The notes under the pieces: generated by a model
What the model saw: the letters and a program-made list of their open reading frames with translations, nothing else
Databases searched by the model: none
What the model was told of the DNA's origin: nothing
From: Thermodesulfobacteriota bacterium
GTDB taxonomy: Bacteria; Desulfobacterota; Desulfobacteria; Desulfobacterales; RPRI01
Direction: 5' to 3'
Assembly: GCA_030836965.1 (NCBI GenBank)
Contig: JAUPLM010000186.1
Coordinates: 1-15,147, forward strand
DNA: 15,147 nt
Translations under genes and position numbers: made by a program
Shown here: positions 1 through 7,873 of the stretch, one piece after another
Layout: each line of letters starts with the position of its first letter
Position numbering within the stretch: position 1 is the stretch's first letter

Positions 1-1
1 A

Positions 2-109
2 CGGTCGCGCCGGCAAAGCATAATCAGCCGGGGAATCAGGGAAGAAACGGCAGCAGCCGTAACAGAAGCCGTTCATGCAATGTCAGAAAATTTTCTTGCC
101 GAAAGCTGA
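2..109 (+). CDS. Possible C-terminal tail of an unidentified protein (partial, left edge)
   Basis: Frame 2 is open from the left edge to a TGA at 107-109. Its 35 residues end in a plausible amphipathic helix ([19 protein letters not shown]). If real, it is the end of a plus-strand gene that converges on arginase and overlaps the arginase 3' end by 27 bp. The fragment is too short to assign a family, and an open frame of this length can occur by chance, so this is only a candidate. The other plus frames of the first 82 bases show nothing better. Confidence 0.3.
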   Translation, partial: RSRRQSIISRGIREETAAAVTEAVHAMSENFLAES

Positions 110-967
110 AACTGCAAGATCGACGGCAACTTTGGCCGTATGGTTCTGCTCGTCAAGAATCGGGTTGATTTCGACTATGTCCATGGAGGCCAGCCGGCGG
201 GTGTCCGCTATGATCTCCATGAGAAGATGTGCCTCCCTGATCGTCAGGCCGCCGCCGACCGGTGTGCCTACCCCCGGAGCTTCAATCGGATCGAGACTAT
301 CCATGTCGAGGCTTATGTGAATCCTTTCATGTCCGGCAAGGGTTTCCAGTGCCTTGCGGGCGATAGCGCTGATCCCGAATTCATCAATATCACGCATGGT
401 AAACACGGTTATGCCGCTCTGCTTTAGCAGAACCCGCTCTTTTTTATCCAGAGAGCGGACTCCGAGGATGACAACATCACGGGCATTCAGCTTGGGGCCG
501 GGCCGGCCTACATTCACCAACTCGGTTATTCCGTGACCGTTCAACACCGCCAGCGCCATGCCGTGAATATTGCATGTCGGTGATGTTTCGGTGGTGTTGA
601 AATCTCCATGCGCATCGATCCAGATCACCCCGCACGGTTTCTCATGGGTTACACCGCCTATGGTGCCGATGGCGAGTGAATGATCCCCGCCCAGAAAAAC
701 AGGTTTACAGCCCGCGGCCACGGCCTCTCTGGCAGCCTGATACGCCAGTTCACAGGCATCTCTTATCGCCGGCATCAGATTTTGAGGCTCATGGATGGCC
801 GCCCGGATCAAGACCGGAATGTTGCAGTTATCCCTTATGTTATAACCAAGTTCGCAGAGCCTGGATAACAGCCCGGCGTACCGGACAGCGCTTGGCCCCA
901 TATCCACGCCGCGCTGCTTTTGGCCAAGATCAATGGGTATTCCGATTATCCGTAACTCGTTCTTCAT
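83..967 (-). CDS. rocF: Arginase
   Basis: A 294-residue ureohydrolase that hydrolyses L-arginine to L-ornithine and urea at a cytosolic di-manganese centre. All metal motifs are visible: GGDHS with His96; DAHGDFN with Asp118, His120 and Asp122; and SLDMDSLDP with Asp221 and Asp223. His135 and Glu266 occupy the usual substrate-side positions. The N-terminal [14 protein letters not shown] block and the length (about 300 is usual) favour arginase over agmatinase, although that choice rests on sequence resemblance. The ATG overlaps the TGA of the upstream ornithine cyclodeaminase-like gene by 4 bp (ATGA), and a purine-rich GGAAAAGAG lies just before it, which implies translational coupling. Its product, ornithine, is the expected substrate of that upstream gene. 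An arginase beside an ornithine cyclodeaminase suggests arginine catabolism to proline rather than polyamine synthesis. Confidence 0.9.
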   Translation of the reverse strand: MKNELRIIGIPIDLGQKQRGVDMGPSAVRYAGLLSRLCELGYNIRDNCNIPVLIRAAIHEPQNLMPAIRDACELAYQAAREAVAAGCKPVFLGGDHSLAIGTIGGVTHEKPCGVIWIDAHGDFNTTETSPTCNIHGMALAVLNGHGITELVNVGRPGPKLNARDVVILGVRSLDKKERVLLKQSGITVFTMRDIDEFGISAIARKALETLAGHERIHISLDMDSLDPIEAPGVGTPVGGGLTIREAHLLMEIIADTRRLASMDIVEINPILDEQNHTAKVAVDLAVSAFGKKIF

Positions 968-2073
968 ATGTTATTCTCTTTTCCCGCAAGGTTGTTCCAC
1001 AGATTGATAATGAAATCCTGGACATTGGTCAAAATCGGAACCGATTGGGACGATCCCCGGTTGGCAAGCTTGTCGGCGCTGAATTCCGACATATCGACGA
1101 TATAGAAATAAACAGGTCTTATATTGCCGTCCGGCGTTACATTGTAATTCGGGAGCATATTGCCGAAGGCTATGGAATGAAGCTGAGTCGCCAGGGTAAT
1201 TACGGTAGTCGCCTGGCGGGCATGAACCCGCATGGCGTCCTGGGCCGCGTATACTTCCCCGATCACTTCAGGCAGCGGTCCGTCATCCCTTATGGAGCCG
1301 GCCAATATAAAGGGAACATCATTTTTCACACAGGCGTAAATGATGCCGTCCGTAATATTATGCCGCGAAATGGCGGCATCGATTGACCCGGCGCTTCGAA
1401 CGATGTTTAAGACATCAAGGTGATTATAATGTCCCATATAGCGCAGTTCCTGGGTATAGATATCCTGCCCCAGCCCGGTCCGGAAGAGAGCTGCTTCAAG
1501 ATCATGCGTGGCAAGGGCATTGCCGGCCATAAGGGCATGGCAGTAGCCGGTCTCAATCAATCCCTGCATGGCATCACGGCTGTCCCTGTCAAAAGCCACA
1601 GCCGGGCCGAGCACCCAGACAATATGGCCATGCTTCCTGTCATGCCGCAGAACTTCATACAACTGGTCATAGGATCTTGAAAAAGGGGTTTCGCGCGTTT
1701 CGTGAATCCGGAAAGAAAACTTGTGGCATGTCTTTTTCGGAAAATCATCGAAACCGGATGTGTGCACCAGGATACCTTCCTCTCCGTTTTCGGTTCTTCC
1801 GGTCACAACCGGGTCGCCCTTTTTCAGATTGCGGGGTTCGATAACATACAGATTCTCCTTTTTGAGAACCATGACGGCATCCATCCGGCTTTCACGCGCC
1901 AGCAGCCATCTCCCGCTGCCGGTATGGACGTATTCGGGATGATTTGAGGTGGCGTGATACTTTTCAGGGGCAATCCCGTCCGCAGGCGCCGGAACGATTT
2001 CGGCTGCCGGCGCTTTAAGCAATTCCGGGCTGGAAAAATCCGGCGGAGTATAAAGAGGTAATTTAAAGTCCAT
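964..2073 (-). CDS. Ornithine cyclodeaminase-type protein (TIGR00300, LOR/SDH conserved-domain family)
   Basis: A 369-residue protein of the family found as the conserved LOR/SDH region, as the archaeal ornithine cyclodeaminase of Methanococcus type, and as the C-terminal half of cyanobacterial AgrE/ArgZ proteins. Characterised members convert L-ornithine to L-proline and ammonia with NAD; they are unrelated to the mu-crystallin-type Ocd. Family hallmarks I recognise are the N-terminal SGRWLLARESRMDAV stretch (about 53-67), GNALATHDLE (184-193), HYNHLDVLN (215-223), AGSIRDDGPLP (258-268) and the C-terminal YIVDMSEFSADKLANRG block (about 324-340). It lacks the N-terminal arginine dihydrolase domain of the cyanobacterial fusions; here a separate arginase, overlapping by 4 bp downstream, would supply ornithine. 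It is the first gene of the pair. No strong Shine-Dalgarno sequence is visible before the ATG. The family call is firm, while the exact reaction is inferred from relatives and from the arginase neighbour. Confidence 0.85.
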   Translation of the reverse strand: MDFKLPLYTPPDFSSPELLKAPAAEIVPAPADGIAPEKYHATSNHPEYVHTGSGRWLLARESRMDAVMVLKKENLYVIEPRNLKKGDPVVTGRTENGEEGILVHTSGFDDFPKKTCHKFSFRIHETRETPFSRSYDQLYEVLRHDRKHGHIVWVLGPAVAFDRDSRDAMQGLIETGYCHALMAGNALATHDLEAALFRTGLGQDIYTQELRYMGHYNHLDVLNIVRSAGSIDAAISRHNITDGIIYACVKNDVPFILAGSIRDDGPLPEVIGEVYAAQDAMRVHARQATTVITLATQLHSIAFGNMLPNYNVTPDGNIRPVYFYIVDMSEFSADKLANRGSSQSVPILTNVQDFIINLWNNLAGKENNI

Positions 2074-2283
2074 TGAAATGATTCTTTCGGAAAAATTATA
2101 ATAATCCGCTTTTCACAATCTGATAATCTCATTAATAGGGTTCCATGTCAAATTAAGGCAGGCGCTTTATCCTGCAGGCGGTCTGCCAGGGGACGGTTGC
2201 AAAGCTATAGAAAATGATTTAATGAAGAAATTCAGAGGCTCTTTTCCTCCTGTTTACGATAAATTAAATTGCGGAGATGTGTA
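2074..2283. promoter_or_regulatory. Divergent intergenic region between the arginine operon and the 334-aa gene
   Basis: These 210 bases lie between two divergently transcribed genes and must hold promoters for both. The segment is AT-rich, especially 2090-2150 and 2205-2265. I see no confident -35/-10 pair. A short imperfect hairpin (GGCAG/CTGCC arms around 2157-2187) is the only obvious structure. A GGAG at 2272-2275 serves the gene starting at 2284. Confidence 0.4.
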
Positions 2284-3288
2284 ATGAAACCTGTTTATTT
2301 TCCTTTTACATATATAAATGATGATGTTGCGCGTGATCTGTATGCCTGTTTCGGGCAGGTAACGGTTTATCAGCCGAGTACGCACGAGATTCCGGAAAAC
2401 ATGAGAAAGCTATCAGATGATGGCATGCTCGATATCAGGGTTCCCGTCTCAGGGGATGAAACAAGGATCGAAGCCCTTATAAAGGAGTATAAAGAGTGGG
2501 GAGAGCTTCATCAGAAGAGCGATACGGCCTTTTTGAAGGCGATCGGGGAACGGGTCCCTTTTTTCGATGACACATTCTCAACACAGCTTGCTTCGCAGAT
2601 TAAGAAGGTCCGTGACGAGAATTATTCGAAAGAGAAACCCGATATTCTTTTTAACGCGCGACTGTTTCTCTGCCTTGCGCAGGATTATGACCTTGCGCAG
2701 GATGGAATAAACAGGGATCTTGTTTCCGTATACGAGATGGAAAAGAAGCTTCTTGAGGGATTGACACATGAAGATGAAGAATTTTTCATTAAAAAAACCG
2801 GGAGTTCCCTTCAGGCTTCCGATGATTCCGGAAAGTACAAGATAAAAGAACGAATCGAAGCATGGACATATCTGATGTCAATCGACGGGGAACAGCCGGG
2901 ATTTTTTATTACCGACTGCCGGGATGCCTTTGATTTAGTTACCGAAAAAGCCGGCGACATGAATGAAGTCCTTGAACTTGCCTCTGTTCCGGTTTGCGCT
3001 AAGACAGGTATCATGGATAAATGGCGGGCCTTTTTTATCGAACAGATTGAGGGCCTTTCGAAGGATGATAATTTTATAATGGATGAAAAAATATTCGATT
3101 TGCCTGCCGTAAAAGAGCCGGGAAGAGAAATATCTCTGAAACTATTCAAAATTATTAATAAATCACGCCGTGATTTTATAAATAAGATTCTGGGAAATGA
3201 CTTTCAGGATGTCATGAATAACAGTAATGGTGAAAAAAACAGGAGCATTTTTATATGTCTTGTCAAATCATCATTTACAACATCATGA
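2284..3288 (+). CDS. Conserved-looking protein of unknown function, 334 aa
   Basis: I do not recognise this family. The frame is open from a TTG at 2269, but the ATG at 2284 is the better start because a GCGGAG Shine-Dalgarno sequence sits about 8 bases ahead of it. The protein starts MKPVYFPFTYINDDVARDL, is acidic and mainly helical in appearance, and has no signal peptide, transmembrane segment or cysteine metal motif. A YFPFTY-type opening followed by a short beta-like stretch (FGQVTVYQPS) suggests a folded cytosolic protein. The middle (about 90-200) is rich in Glu, Lys and Asp. The last 20 or so residues (IFICLVKSSFTTS) follow a run of seven A bases at 3233-3239 and look less protein-like, so the true C-terminus could lie in another frame if there is a sequencing slip. 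The gene downstream is a ferredoxin with its own candidate promoter, so a functional link is only possible. Confidence 0.75.
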   Translation: MKPVYFPFTYINDDVARDLYACFGQVTVYQPSTHEIPENMRKLSDDGMLDIRVPVSGDETRIEALIKEYKEWGELHQKSDTAFLKAIGERVPFFDDTFSTQLASQIKKVRDENYSKEKPDILFNARLFLCLAQDYDLAQDGINRDLVSVYEMEKKLLEGLTHEDEEFFIKKTGSSLQASDDSGKYKIKERIEAWTYLMSIDGEQPGFFITDCRDAFDLVTEKAGDMNEVLELASVPVCAKTGIMDKWRAFFIEQIEGLSKDDNFIMDEKIFDLPAVKEPGREISLKLFKIINKSRRDFINKILGNDFQDVMNNSNGEKNRSIFICLVKSSFTTS

Positions 3289-3353
3289 TATATCTTCAAA
3301 TAATTCCGAAGGTCCCGTCCCCGTTTTTCATTTAAAAAAAACAATAAGAAGGC

Positions 3354-3382
3354 TTGACTCGAATTATCAATTGGGATATGGA
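3354..3382 (+). promoter_or_regulatory. Candidate sigma70-type promoter for the ferredoxin gene
   Basis: TTGACT at 3354-3359 and TATGGA at 3377-3382 are separated by 17 bases and lie about 75 bases before the ferredoxin ATG. The -35 box is one base from consensus, while the -10 box is weaker. This is pattern matching only, but the position in the gap after the preceding gene is sensible. Confidence 0.4.
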
Positions 3383-3408
3383 CTTTGCCCGATATACAAA
3401 AAAATGGC

Positions 3409-3423
3409 TGAGTAGACTACTCA
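3409..3423. promoter_or_regulatory. 15-bp perfect palindrome in the ferredoxin leader (possible operator)
   Basis: TGAGTAG-A-CTACTCA is a perfect two-fold symmetric site around one central base, lying between the candidate promoter and the Shine-Dalgarno sequence. Symmetry of this size fits a dimeric repressor site or a small mRNA hairpin. It is too short to act as a terminator and has no U-tract. Confidence 0.35.
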
Positions 3424-3456
3424 TTGTTCAATTTTATCATGAAAGGAGATCATAAA

Positions 3457-3645
3457 ATGGCTTTTAATCCGGTTGTTGATGAAGAAAAATGCCAGGGCTG
3501 CGGCGAGTGTGTTGATGTTTGCCCCGTTGAAGTTTTCGAACTGCAGGGTGAAAAATCAGTTCCTGTGAATGCCGAAGAATGTCTTGGCTGTGAAAGCTGT
3601 GTCGAGGTTTGTGAACCCGGCGCAATCACTGTAGAAGAGACTTGA
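3457..3645 (+). CDS. Dicluster [4Fe-4S] ferredoxin
   Basis: A 62-residue electron carrier with two complete CxxCxxCxxxC cluster motifs: Cys12, Cys15, Cys18, Cys22-Pro and Cys42, Cys45, Cys48, Cys52. This is the bacterial 2[4Fe-4S] type that shuttles low-potential electrons in the cytosol of anaerobes. The second motif ends CEP rather than the classic CP, a minor variation. The ATG at 3457 is chosen over the in-frame TTG at 3424 because AAAGGAGAT at 3442-3450 is an excellent Shine-Dalgarno sequence at the right distance. The gene looks monocistronic: a candidate promoter and a palindrome precede it and a strong stem-loop follows. The very acidic composition is normal for the family. The redox partner is not visible in this window. 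Confidence 0.95.
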   Translation: MAFNPVVDEEKCQGCGECVDVCPVEVFELQGEKSVPVNAEECLGCESCVEVCEPGAITVEET

Positions 3646-3651
3646 GTTATC

Positions 3652-3696
3652 AAAGTCCCCCGGTTGATTGCAAAATAACACAACCGGGGGGACTTT
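3652..3696 (+). terminator. Strong stem-loop after the ferredoxin gene
   Basis: The arm AAAGTCCCCCGGTTG (3652-3666) pairs with 3681-3696, giving a 15-bp stem with one bulged G and a 14-base AT-rich loop. It begins six bases after the ferredoxin stop. The 3' arm ends in only three T bases before GGGG, so it is a poor intrinsic terminator on its own; it may stabilise the short mRNA 3' end or work in either direction (the left arm gives TTT on the minus strand). Confidence 0.6.
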
Positions 3697-3793
3697 AGGG
3701 GCTGTTACAAATTTCAGACTTTTTCGTTACGGCTCCTTATGCCGCTTCTTCTGATTTTCCATCCTGTTTATTTCCATTGCAATATAGAAACTT

Positions 3794-5080
3794 ATGGTTA
3801 CTTCAAAAGCCATTAAATTTCCCGATACCGCCCTTGTATCTCAAAAGCTTTTCAGCTCCCCCCTGACTGATATTTCACGCGCGGTAGCAACTTCAGTCAC
3901 ACCTTTAACTTCCGGATTAAATATAAAACAGGGAGGGACTGTTGCCGTTGCTGTAGGCAGCAGGGGAATAGATAAAATAAACTTCGTTGTTTATCATTGT
4001 GTCAGATATCTTGAGAAGATGGGATTAAAGCCTTTTATAATTCCTGCCATGGGAAGTCATGGCGGGGCCACGGCCGAAGGGCAGAGAAAAGTGCTTGAGA
4101 ATCTTGGAATTGCGGAATCTGAAATCGGTGTTCCGGTTATACCTGATATGGAAACAGAAATTATCGGAAGACTGACTTGCGGTATGGATATCCATTTTTC
4201 AAAAAGAGCTCTTCTGGCCGATCATGTAGTAGTCATAAACAGGATAAAGCCTCATACGAAATTCAGGGCGGAAATAGAAAGCGGGCTTTCCAAAATGCTT
4301 ACGATAGGGCTCGGGAAAGCGGAAGGCGCCGCGGCTTTCCACACATCCGCGGTGAGACAAGGATTCGGGATTATCGAGGAGGCGGCAGGCATCACCATCA
4401 AAAACGTCAGGCTCCTGTTCGGACTTGCTCTCCTTGAGGACGGATACGGCAATCTTTCAAAAATCGAGGCCGTGTCGCCTTCCGCTCTTATCGCCCGGGA
4501 AAAAGAGCTCCTGAAGGATGCCTGGAGAATGATGGGAAGCATACCGTTTGACTATCTCGACCTTCTGATTGTCGATTTTTTCGGAAAAGACATAAGCGGA
4601 ATAGGAATGGATTCAAACATTACTGGCCGCCACAGGGATATTGTAGGGGATTTTTATCAAGCTCCGCATGCTAAACGGATTTTCGTTAGGGATTTATCTC
4701 CGGGCTCCGATGGAAACGGAAACGGCATAGGGCTTGCCGACATAACGACAACCCGTCTTGTAAACGGTCTCGATATGGAAAAGACATACGCTAATGCGAT
4801 TGCCGCTATATCACCTGAAAAAGCGGCTGTACCGGTTCATTTCGATACGGACCGCAAATGTCTCGATGCCTGCGCCCGGATTCTTGGCCTCGGATCGATG
4901 GAAAATGCAAGGATAGCAAGAATAAAAAGCACAAAAAGTCTTGAATATATCCAGGTTTCAAAATCGCTCGAGGCCGGGATTGAATCAAACCCTGATATTA
5001 AAAGGGTCTCTCCGTGGGAACCGTTCAGGTTTGATGGAAATGATAACCTTCTTCCTTTTCCGTCTCTGAAAGAACTATGA
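3794..5080 (+). CDS. LarA-family (DUF2088) nickel-pincer-type isomerase homologue
   Basis: A 428-residue protein resembling the lactate racemase (LarA) superfamily, whose members use a nickel pincer nucleotide cofactor to racemise or epimerise 2-hydroxyacids. The N-terminal half shows the family AMGSHGGATAEG block (His89), NRIKPHTKF (His154), then GLSKMLTIGLGK with Lys167 and AAAFH with His183. These match in order and spacing the LarA residues that act as bases, anchor the cofactor (Lys184 in Lactobacillus LarA) and ligate nickel (His200). The C-terminal half contains an extended acidic/glycine region (SPGSDGNGNGIG, 302-313). The true substrate is unknown; many homologues are not lactate racemases. 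No larB, larC or larE cofactor gene is present here, so those must lie elsewhere. The stop overlaps the start of the MGMT gene by 4 bp. The Shine-Dalgarno sequence before the ATG is weak. Confidence 0.8.
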   Translation: MVTSKAIKFPDTALVSQKLFSSPLTDISRAVATSVTPLTSGLNIKQGGTVAVAVGSRGIDKINFVVYHCVRYLEKMGLKPFIIPAMGSHGGATAEGQRKVLENLGIAESEIGVPVIPDMETEIIGRLTCGMDIHFSKRALLADHVVVINRIKPHTKFRAEIESGLSKMLTIGLGKAEGAAAFHTSAVRQGFGIIEEAAGITIKNVRLLFGLALLEDGYGNLSKIEAVSPSALIAREKELLKDAWRMMGSIPFDYLDLLIVDFFGKDISGIGMDSNITGRHRDIVGDFYQAPHAKRIFVRDLSPGSDGNGNGIGLADITTTRLVNGLDMEKTYANAIAAISPEKAAVPVHFDTDRKCLDACARILGLGSMENARIARIKSTKSLEYIQVSKSLEAGIESNPDIKRVSPWEPFRFDGNDNLLPFPSLKEL

Positions 5081-5616
5081 ATTATAATTATGTTTTTAAT
5101 ACGGCTTTCGGTTACGCCGCTCTTTTGTTCTCCGTAACCCCTTTTAATATTACAAGAATACTTCTTCCTGATCCCGACAAAAAAAAGATACTTCAGGAAG
5201 CAGCCATTTATCCCGCAGGTAAGAGGTCTTCACATCCCAATGCCCTGCTAGCTGCAAAATCTATCCAGGATTATTTTCTCGGGAAAACCAAATCCTTTCC
5301 TCCTCTCTTTTTTGAATGGATGAATTTCGGGAATATGACCCGGCTGGAAAAAGAGGTTCTTTATGCAACGGCATCTATCCCTTATGGGCAAACAGCATCT
5401 TACAGCGATATCGCGGAAGCTGTCGGGAGGCGAAAAGCATATCGTTTTGTGGGAAACACTGTCGCAAAAAATCCGTTTCCGGTAATTGTTCCCTGTCACA
5501 GGGTCATTAAAAGCGACGGCTCTTGCGGGGAATTCGGCGGCGGAAAGGCTCTTAAATTGAAAATGCTGGCTCTTGAAAAAGCCTTTCCATCCGCATCCGG
5601 GAGTTCTTCCCGTTAA
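5077..5616 (+). CDS. ogt: Methylated-DNA-[protein]-cysteine S-methyltransferase
   Basis: A suicide DNA-repair protein that transfers the alkyl group from O6-alkylguanine or O4-alkylthymine to its own cysteine. The diagnostic VPCHRVI is at residues 138-144 with acceptor Cys140. The helix-turn-helix segment includes YGQTASYSDIAEAVGRRKAYRFVGNTVAKNP, where Arg123 sits at the arginine-finger position, and CGEFGGG (150-156) follows as in the family. At 179 aa it matches Ogt-type proteins that have a short N-terminal domain but no Ada activator domain. The YRFVGNT wording differs from the common ARAVGNA but keeps the key residues. The ATG lies inside the ATGA overlap with the LarA-like gene, so the two are probably translated together, although no biochemical link is obvious. 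Confidence 0.93.
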   Translation: MNYNYVFNTAFGYAALLFSVTPFNITRILLPDPDKKKILQEAAIYPAGKRSSHPNALLAAKSIQDYFLGKTKSFPPLFFEWMNFGNMTRLEKEVLYATASIPYGQTASYSDIAEAVGRRKAYRFVGNTVAKNPFPVIVPCHRVIKSDGSCGEFGGGKALKLKMLALEKAFPSASGSSSR

Positions 5617-5670
5617 ATGATGCTCATTTCCTGTAATCCCATGATTCTCGTTGCAAATTCTTCATAAAAA

Positions 5671-5683
5671 TTGATAATATCAA
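5671..5683. promoter_or_regulatory. 13-bp perfect palindrome before the sensor kinase gene
   Basis: TTGATA-A-TATCAA is perfectly symmetric around one base and lies in the 177-base gap between the MGMT gene and the histidine kinase gene. It could be an operator or a chance AT-rich palindrome. No matching -10 box is clear. Confidence 0.25.
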
Positions 5684-5721
5684 CTATTGAGGAAAGTTAT
5701 TTCTGTCATGTTTAGTAATGA

Positions 5722-5746
5722 AAAGCGCTCCGGAAATAAGCGCTTT
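5722..5746. other. 8-bp stem hairpin before the sensor kinase gene
   Basis: AAAGCGCT (5722-5729) pairs perfectly with AGCGCTTT (5739-5746) across a 9-base loop. No T-run follows on the plus strand, so it is at best a weak terminator of the upstream pair or a leader hairpin. It sits inside a 27-codon open frame (5718-5801) that ends over the kinase start. Confidence 0.35.
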
Positions 5747-5793
5747 GAATAAAGAAGGAAGAGGAAAAAAACCGGTGAAAAAGGCTGCATATA

Positions 5794-7860
5794 ATGGATA
5801 AAACCAGGCATATTTTTCCGGCCAGGAGGCTTCCGGTAACCAAAGGAGCCGGCGGCGGTTATTTATGCGTAGCCACCGATATTTCAGACATAAAGCGATC
5901 CGAAAATGCCCTGAAGGAAAGTGAGAAGAAATACCGGATTCTTGTGAACAACCTCCCCAACATAGTTTACAAGGCGTATATGGACGGATCGGTGGAATTT
6001 TTTGACGATAAGATAGAAGCCCTGACCGGTTATGGAAAAGAGGAGTTTTTATCAGGCCGCCTGAACTGGTATGATCTTATAGTAAAAGAAGACATCGATC
6101 ATGTTAAAGATCCTTTCAGAAAAGCGCTTGCCGGAGATAAATCATATATCAGACAATTCAGAATTAAAACAAGGAACGGAAAGATAATATGGATCGAAGA
6201 CGGCGCTCAGATTTTCTGCGATGAAAAAGGAAAGGTTGAATTTATAACCGGCGCCTTTCTGGATATTACCGTTCGCAAGACAGCTGAAGAGGCTTTGCGT
6301 AAAAGCGAAGAGAAATACCGGAGCATTCTCGAAACAATGGAAGAAGGCTATTTCGAGGTGGACCTGAACGGGAATATGACCTTCTCCAACAACGGATTGT
6401 GCATAATGGTGGGGTCCGGCCAGAATGAGCTTCTGGGATTGAATTACAGAAGTTTTTTTACTCTTGAAACGGCGGAAAGGCTTTACAATCTATTTAACGG
6501 TGTTTTTCTGACCGGCGAACCGAAAGCTGAGGCCGGCTGTGAGCTTGTTAGAAAAGACGGGAGTGCCGGTTTTTTCGATCTGTCGGTTTATCTTATGAGG
6601 GATCATGAAGGCAGGCCTTCCGGGTTCAGGGGGATTTCCCGGGATATTACCGAACGCATGAAGTCGGAACAGGAGAAGCACAGGCTTGAGGAGCAGCTCA
6701 CACACGCCCGGAAGCTCGAATCCATCGGCACGCTTGCCGGAGGAGTGGCGCATGATTTCAACAATCTGCTCATGGCTCTCCAGGGTAATGCGACGCTCAT
6801 ACAGCTTGCTACGGATAAAAATCATCCGAATTATGAAAAACTGGAGAATATAACGGCCCTGGTTAAAACAGGCGCCGATCTCACAAGGCGCATACTCGAG
6901 TTTGCAAGAGGTGGAAACTATTTTATCGAAACATCAGATTTAAATGAGGTTATAAGAAACACCCTGAATATGTTCGCCCGCACAAAAAAAGAAATAAAGA
7001 TAATTGAAAAATACGGTAAAGATTTATGGCTTGCCGATATAGACAGGGGCCAGATAGGGCGGGTGCTTTTAAATTTATATGTCAACGCATCGGACGCGAT
7101 GCCCGGCGGTGGCACCATGTATATTGAAACTGAAAATGTAATTCTCAGCGAAAGCCGGATACCGGCCAATTATTCAAAGCAGGAAAAATTCGTCAAAATA
7201 ACGGTGACCGACACCGGAATAGGTATGGATGATGAGACTATCCGGAGAATCTTCGAACCTTTTTTCTCTACAAAGGAAAGAGGAAGAGGCACTGGCCTCG
7301 GACTCGCTTCAGTTTATGGAATCATAAAAGGAAATAACGGTTTTATAGAGGTTGTAAGCGAGATAAATAAGGGCACAACCTTTGAAATTTATTTTCCCGC
7401 TTCCGGCAGCGACAAAAAGGTTTTGCATGCCGAAGAGACCGGTTTGGCTGTTCCATTGAAAGGCGTCGAAACGATTCTGCTTGTCGATGATGAAAGTATC
7501 ATCCGTGAAGTCGGAAGCGAGCTTTTAAAGACCCTCGGATACGATGTAATCTGCGCCGGCAGCGGGATGGAAGCTATAGAAATGCTGAAGAAGGTGGTGG
7601 AAAAGCCGACACTCGGGAATCATAAACCGAAGAAGCCGGATCTTGTACTGCTTGATATGATCATGCCTGATATGGGAGGCGCCGAGGCTTTTGCCGAAAT
7701 AAAAAAAATAAATCCCGGCATGAAAGTGCTTCTCGCGAGCGGCTACAGCATTGACGGTGCGGCCTGCAGGATTCTGGACAGCGGTTGCAACGGCTTCATC
7801 CAGAAACCTTATACAATTTTTGAGATAAGCAGGAAGGTCAGGGAGATTCTGGAAAACTGA
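5794..7860 (+). CDS. Cytosolic hybrid sensor histidine kinase (PAS-PAS-HisKA-HATPase-receiver), N-terminally short
   Basis: A 688-residue two-component hybrid kinase with no transmembrane segment. Domains in order: the tail of a PAS/PAC module (about 1-32, ending [18 protein letters not shown]); a complete PAS/PAC (about 46-165); a second complete PAS/PAC (about 172-290); the dimerisation helix with GGVAHDFNN, phospho-acceptor His320; the ATPase domain with N-box [11 protein letters not shown] (Asn431), DTGIGM (473-478), FEPFFSTK (487-494) and GTGLGLA (499-505); and a C-terminal receiver (about 559-686) with Asp565/Asp566, phospho-acceptor Asp621, Ser649 and Lys671. The receiver carries a roughly 12-residue insert near 603-614. 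No histidine phosphotransfer or output protein is nearby, so the partner is unknown. The start is uncertain: the ATG has only a weak AAGG upstream, and the protein begins mid-PAS, as if a 5' part were lost; an in-frame stop at 5776-5778 prevents extension. It may be transcribed with the two upstream genes. Confidence 0.88.
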   Translation: MDKTRHIFPARRLPVTKGAGGGYLCVATDISDIKRSENALKESEKKYRILVNNLPNIVYKAYMDGSVEFFDDKIEALTGYGKEEFLSGRLNWYDLIVKEDIDHVKDPFRKALAGDKSYIRQFRIKTRNGKIIWIEDGAQIFCDEKGKVEFITGAFLDITVRKTAEEALRKSEEKYRSILETMEEGYFEVDLNGNMTFSNNGLCIMVGSGQNELLGLNYRSFFTLETAERLYNLFNGVFLTGEPKAEAGCELVRKDGSAGFFDLSVYLMRDHEGRPSGFRGISRDITERMKSEQEKHRLEEQLTHARKLESIGTLAGGVAHDFNNLLMALQGNATLIQLATDKNHPNYEKLENITALVKTGADLTRRILEFARGGNYFIETSDLNEVIRNTLNMFARTKKEIKIIEKYGKDLWLADIDRGQIGRVLLNLYVNASDAMPGGGTMYIETENVILSESRIPANYSKQEKFVKITVTDTGIGMDDETIRRIFEPFFSTKERGRGTGLGLASVYGIIKGNNGFIEVVSEINKGTTFEIYFPASGSDKKVLHAEETGLAVPLKGVETILLVDDESIIREVGSELLKTLGYDVICAGSGMEAIEMLKKVVEKPTLGNHKPKKPDLVLLDMIMPDMGGAEAFAEIKKINPGMKVLLASGYSIDGAACRILDSGCNGFIQKPYTIFEISRKVREILEN

Positions 7861-7873
7861 CGGAGTATATTTG

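Noticed and set aside
676..1386. 236-aa plus-strand open frame
   Set aside because: It lies antisense to arginase and the ornithine cyclodeaminase-like gene, both with full family motifs. Its own translation has no recognisable domain and spans the join of the two real genes.
3227..3415. 62-aa plus-strand frame overlapping the end of the 334-aa gene
   Set aside because: No family pattern and no separate Shine-Dalgarno sequence. It could be a continuation after a slip at the seven-A run, but neither alternative frame looks clearly better than the annotated C-terminus, so no frameshift is claimed.
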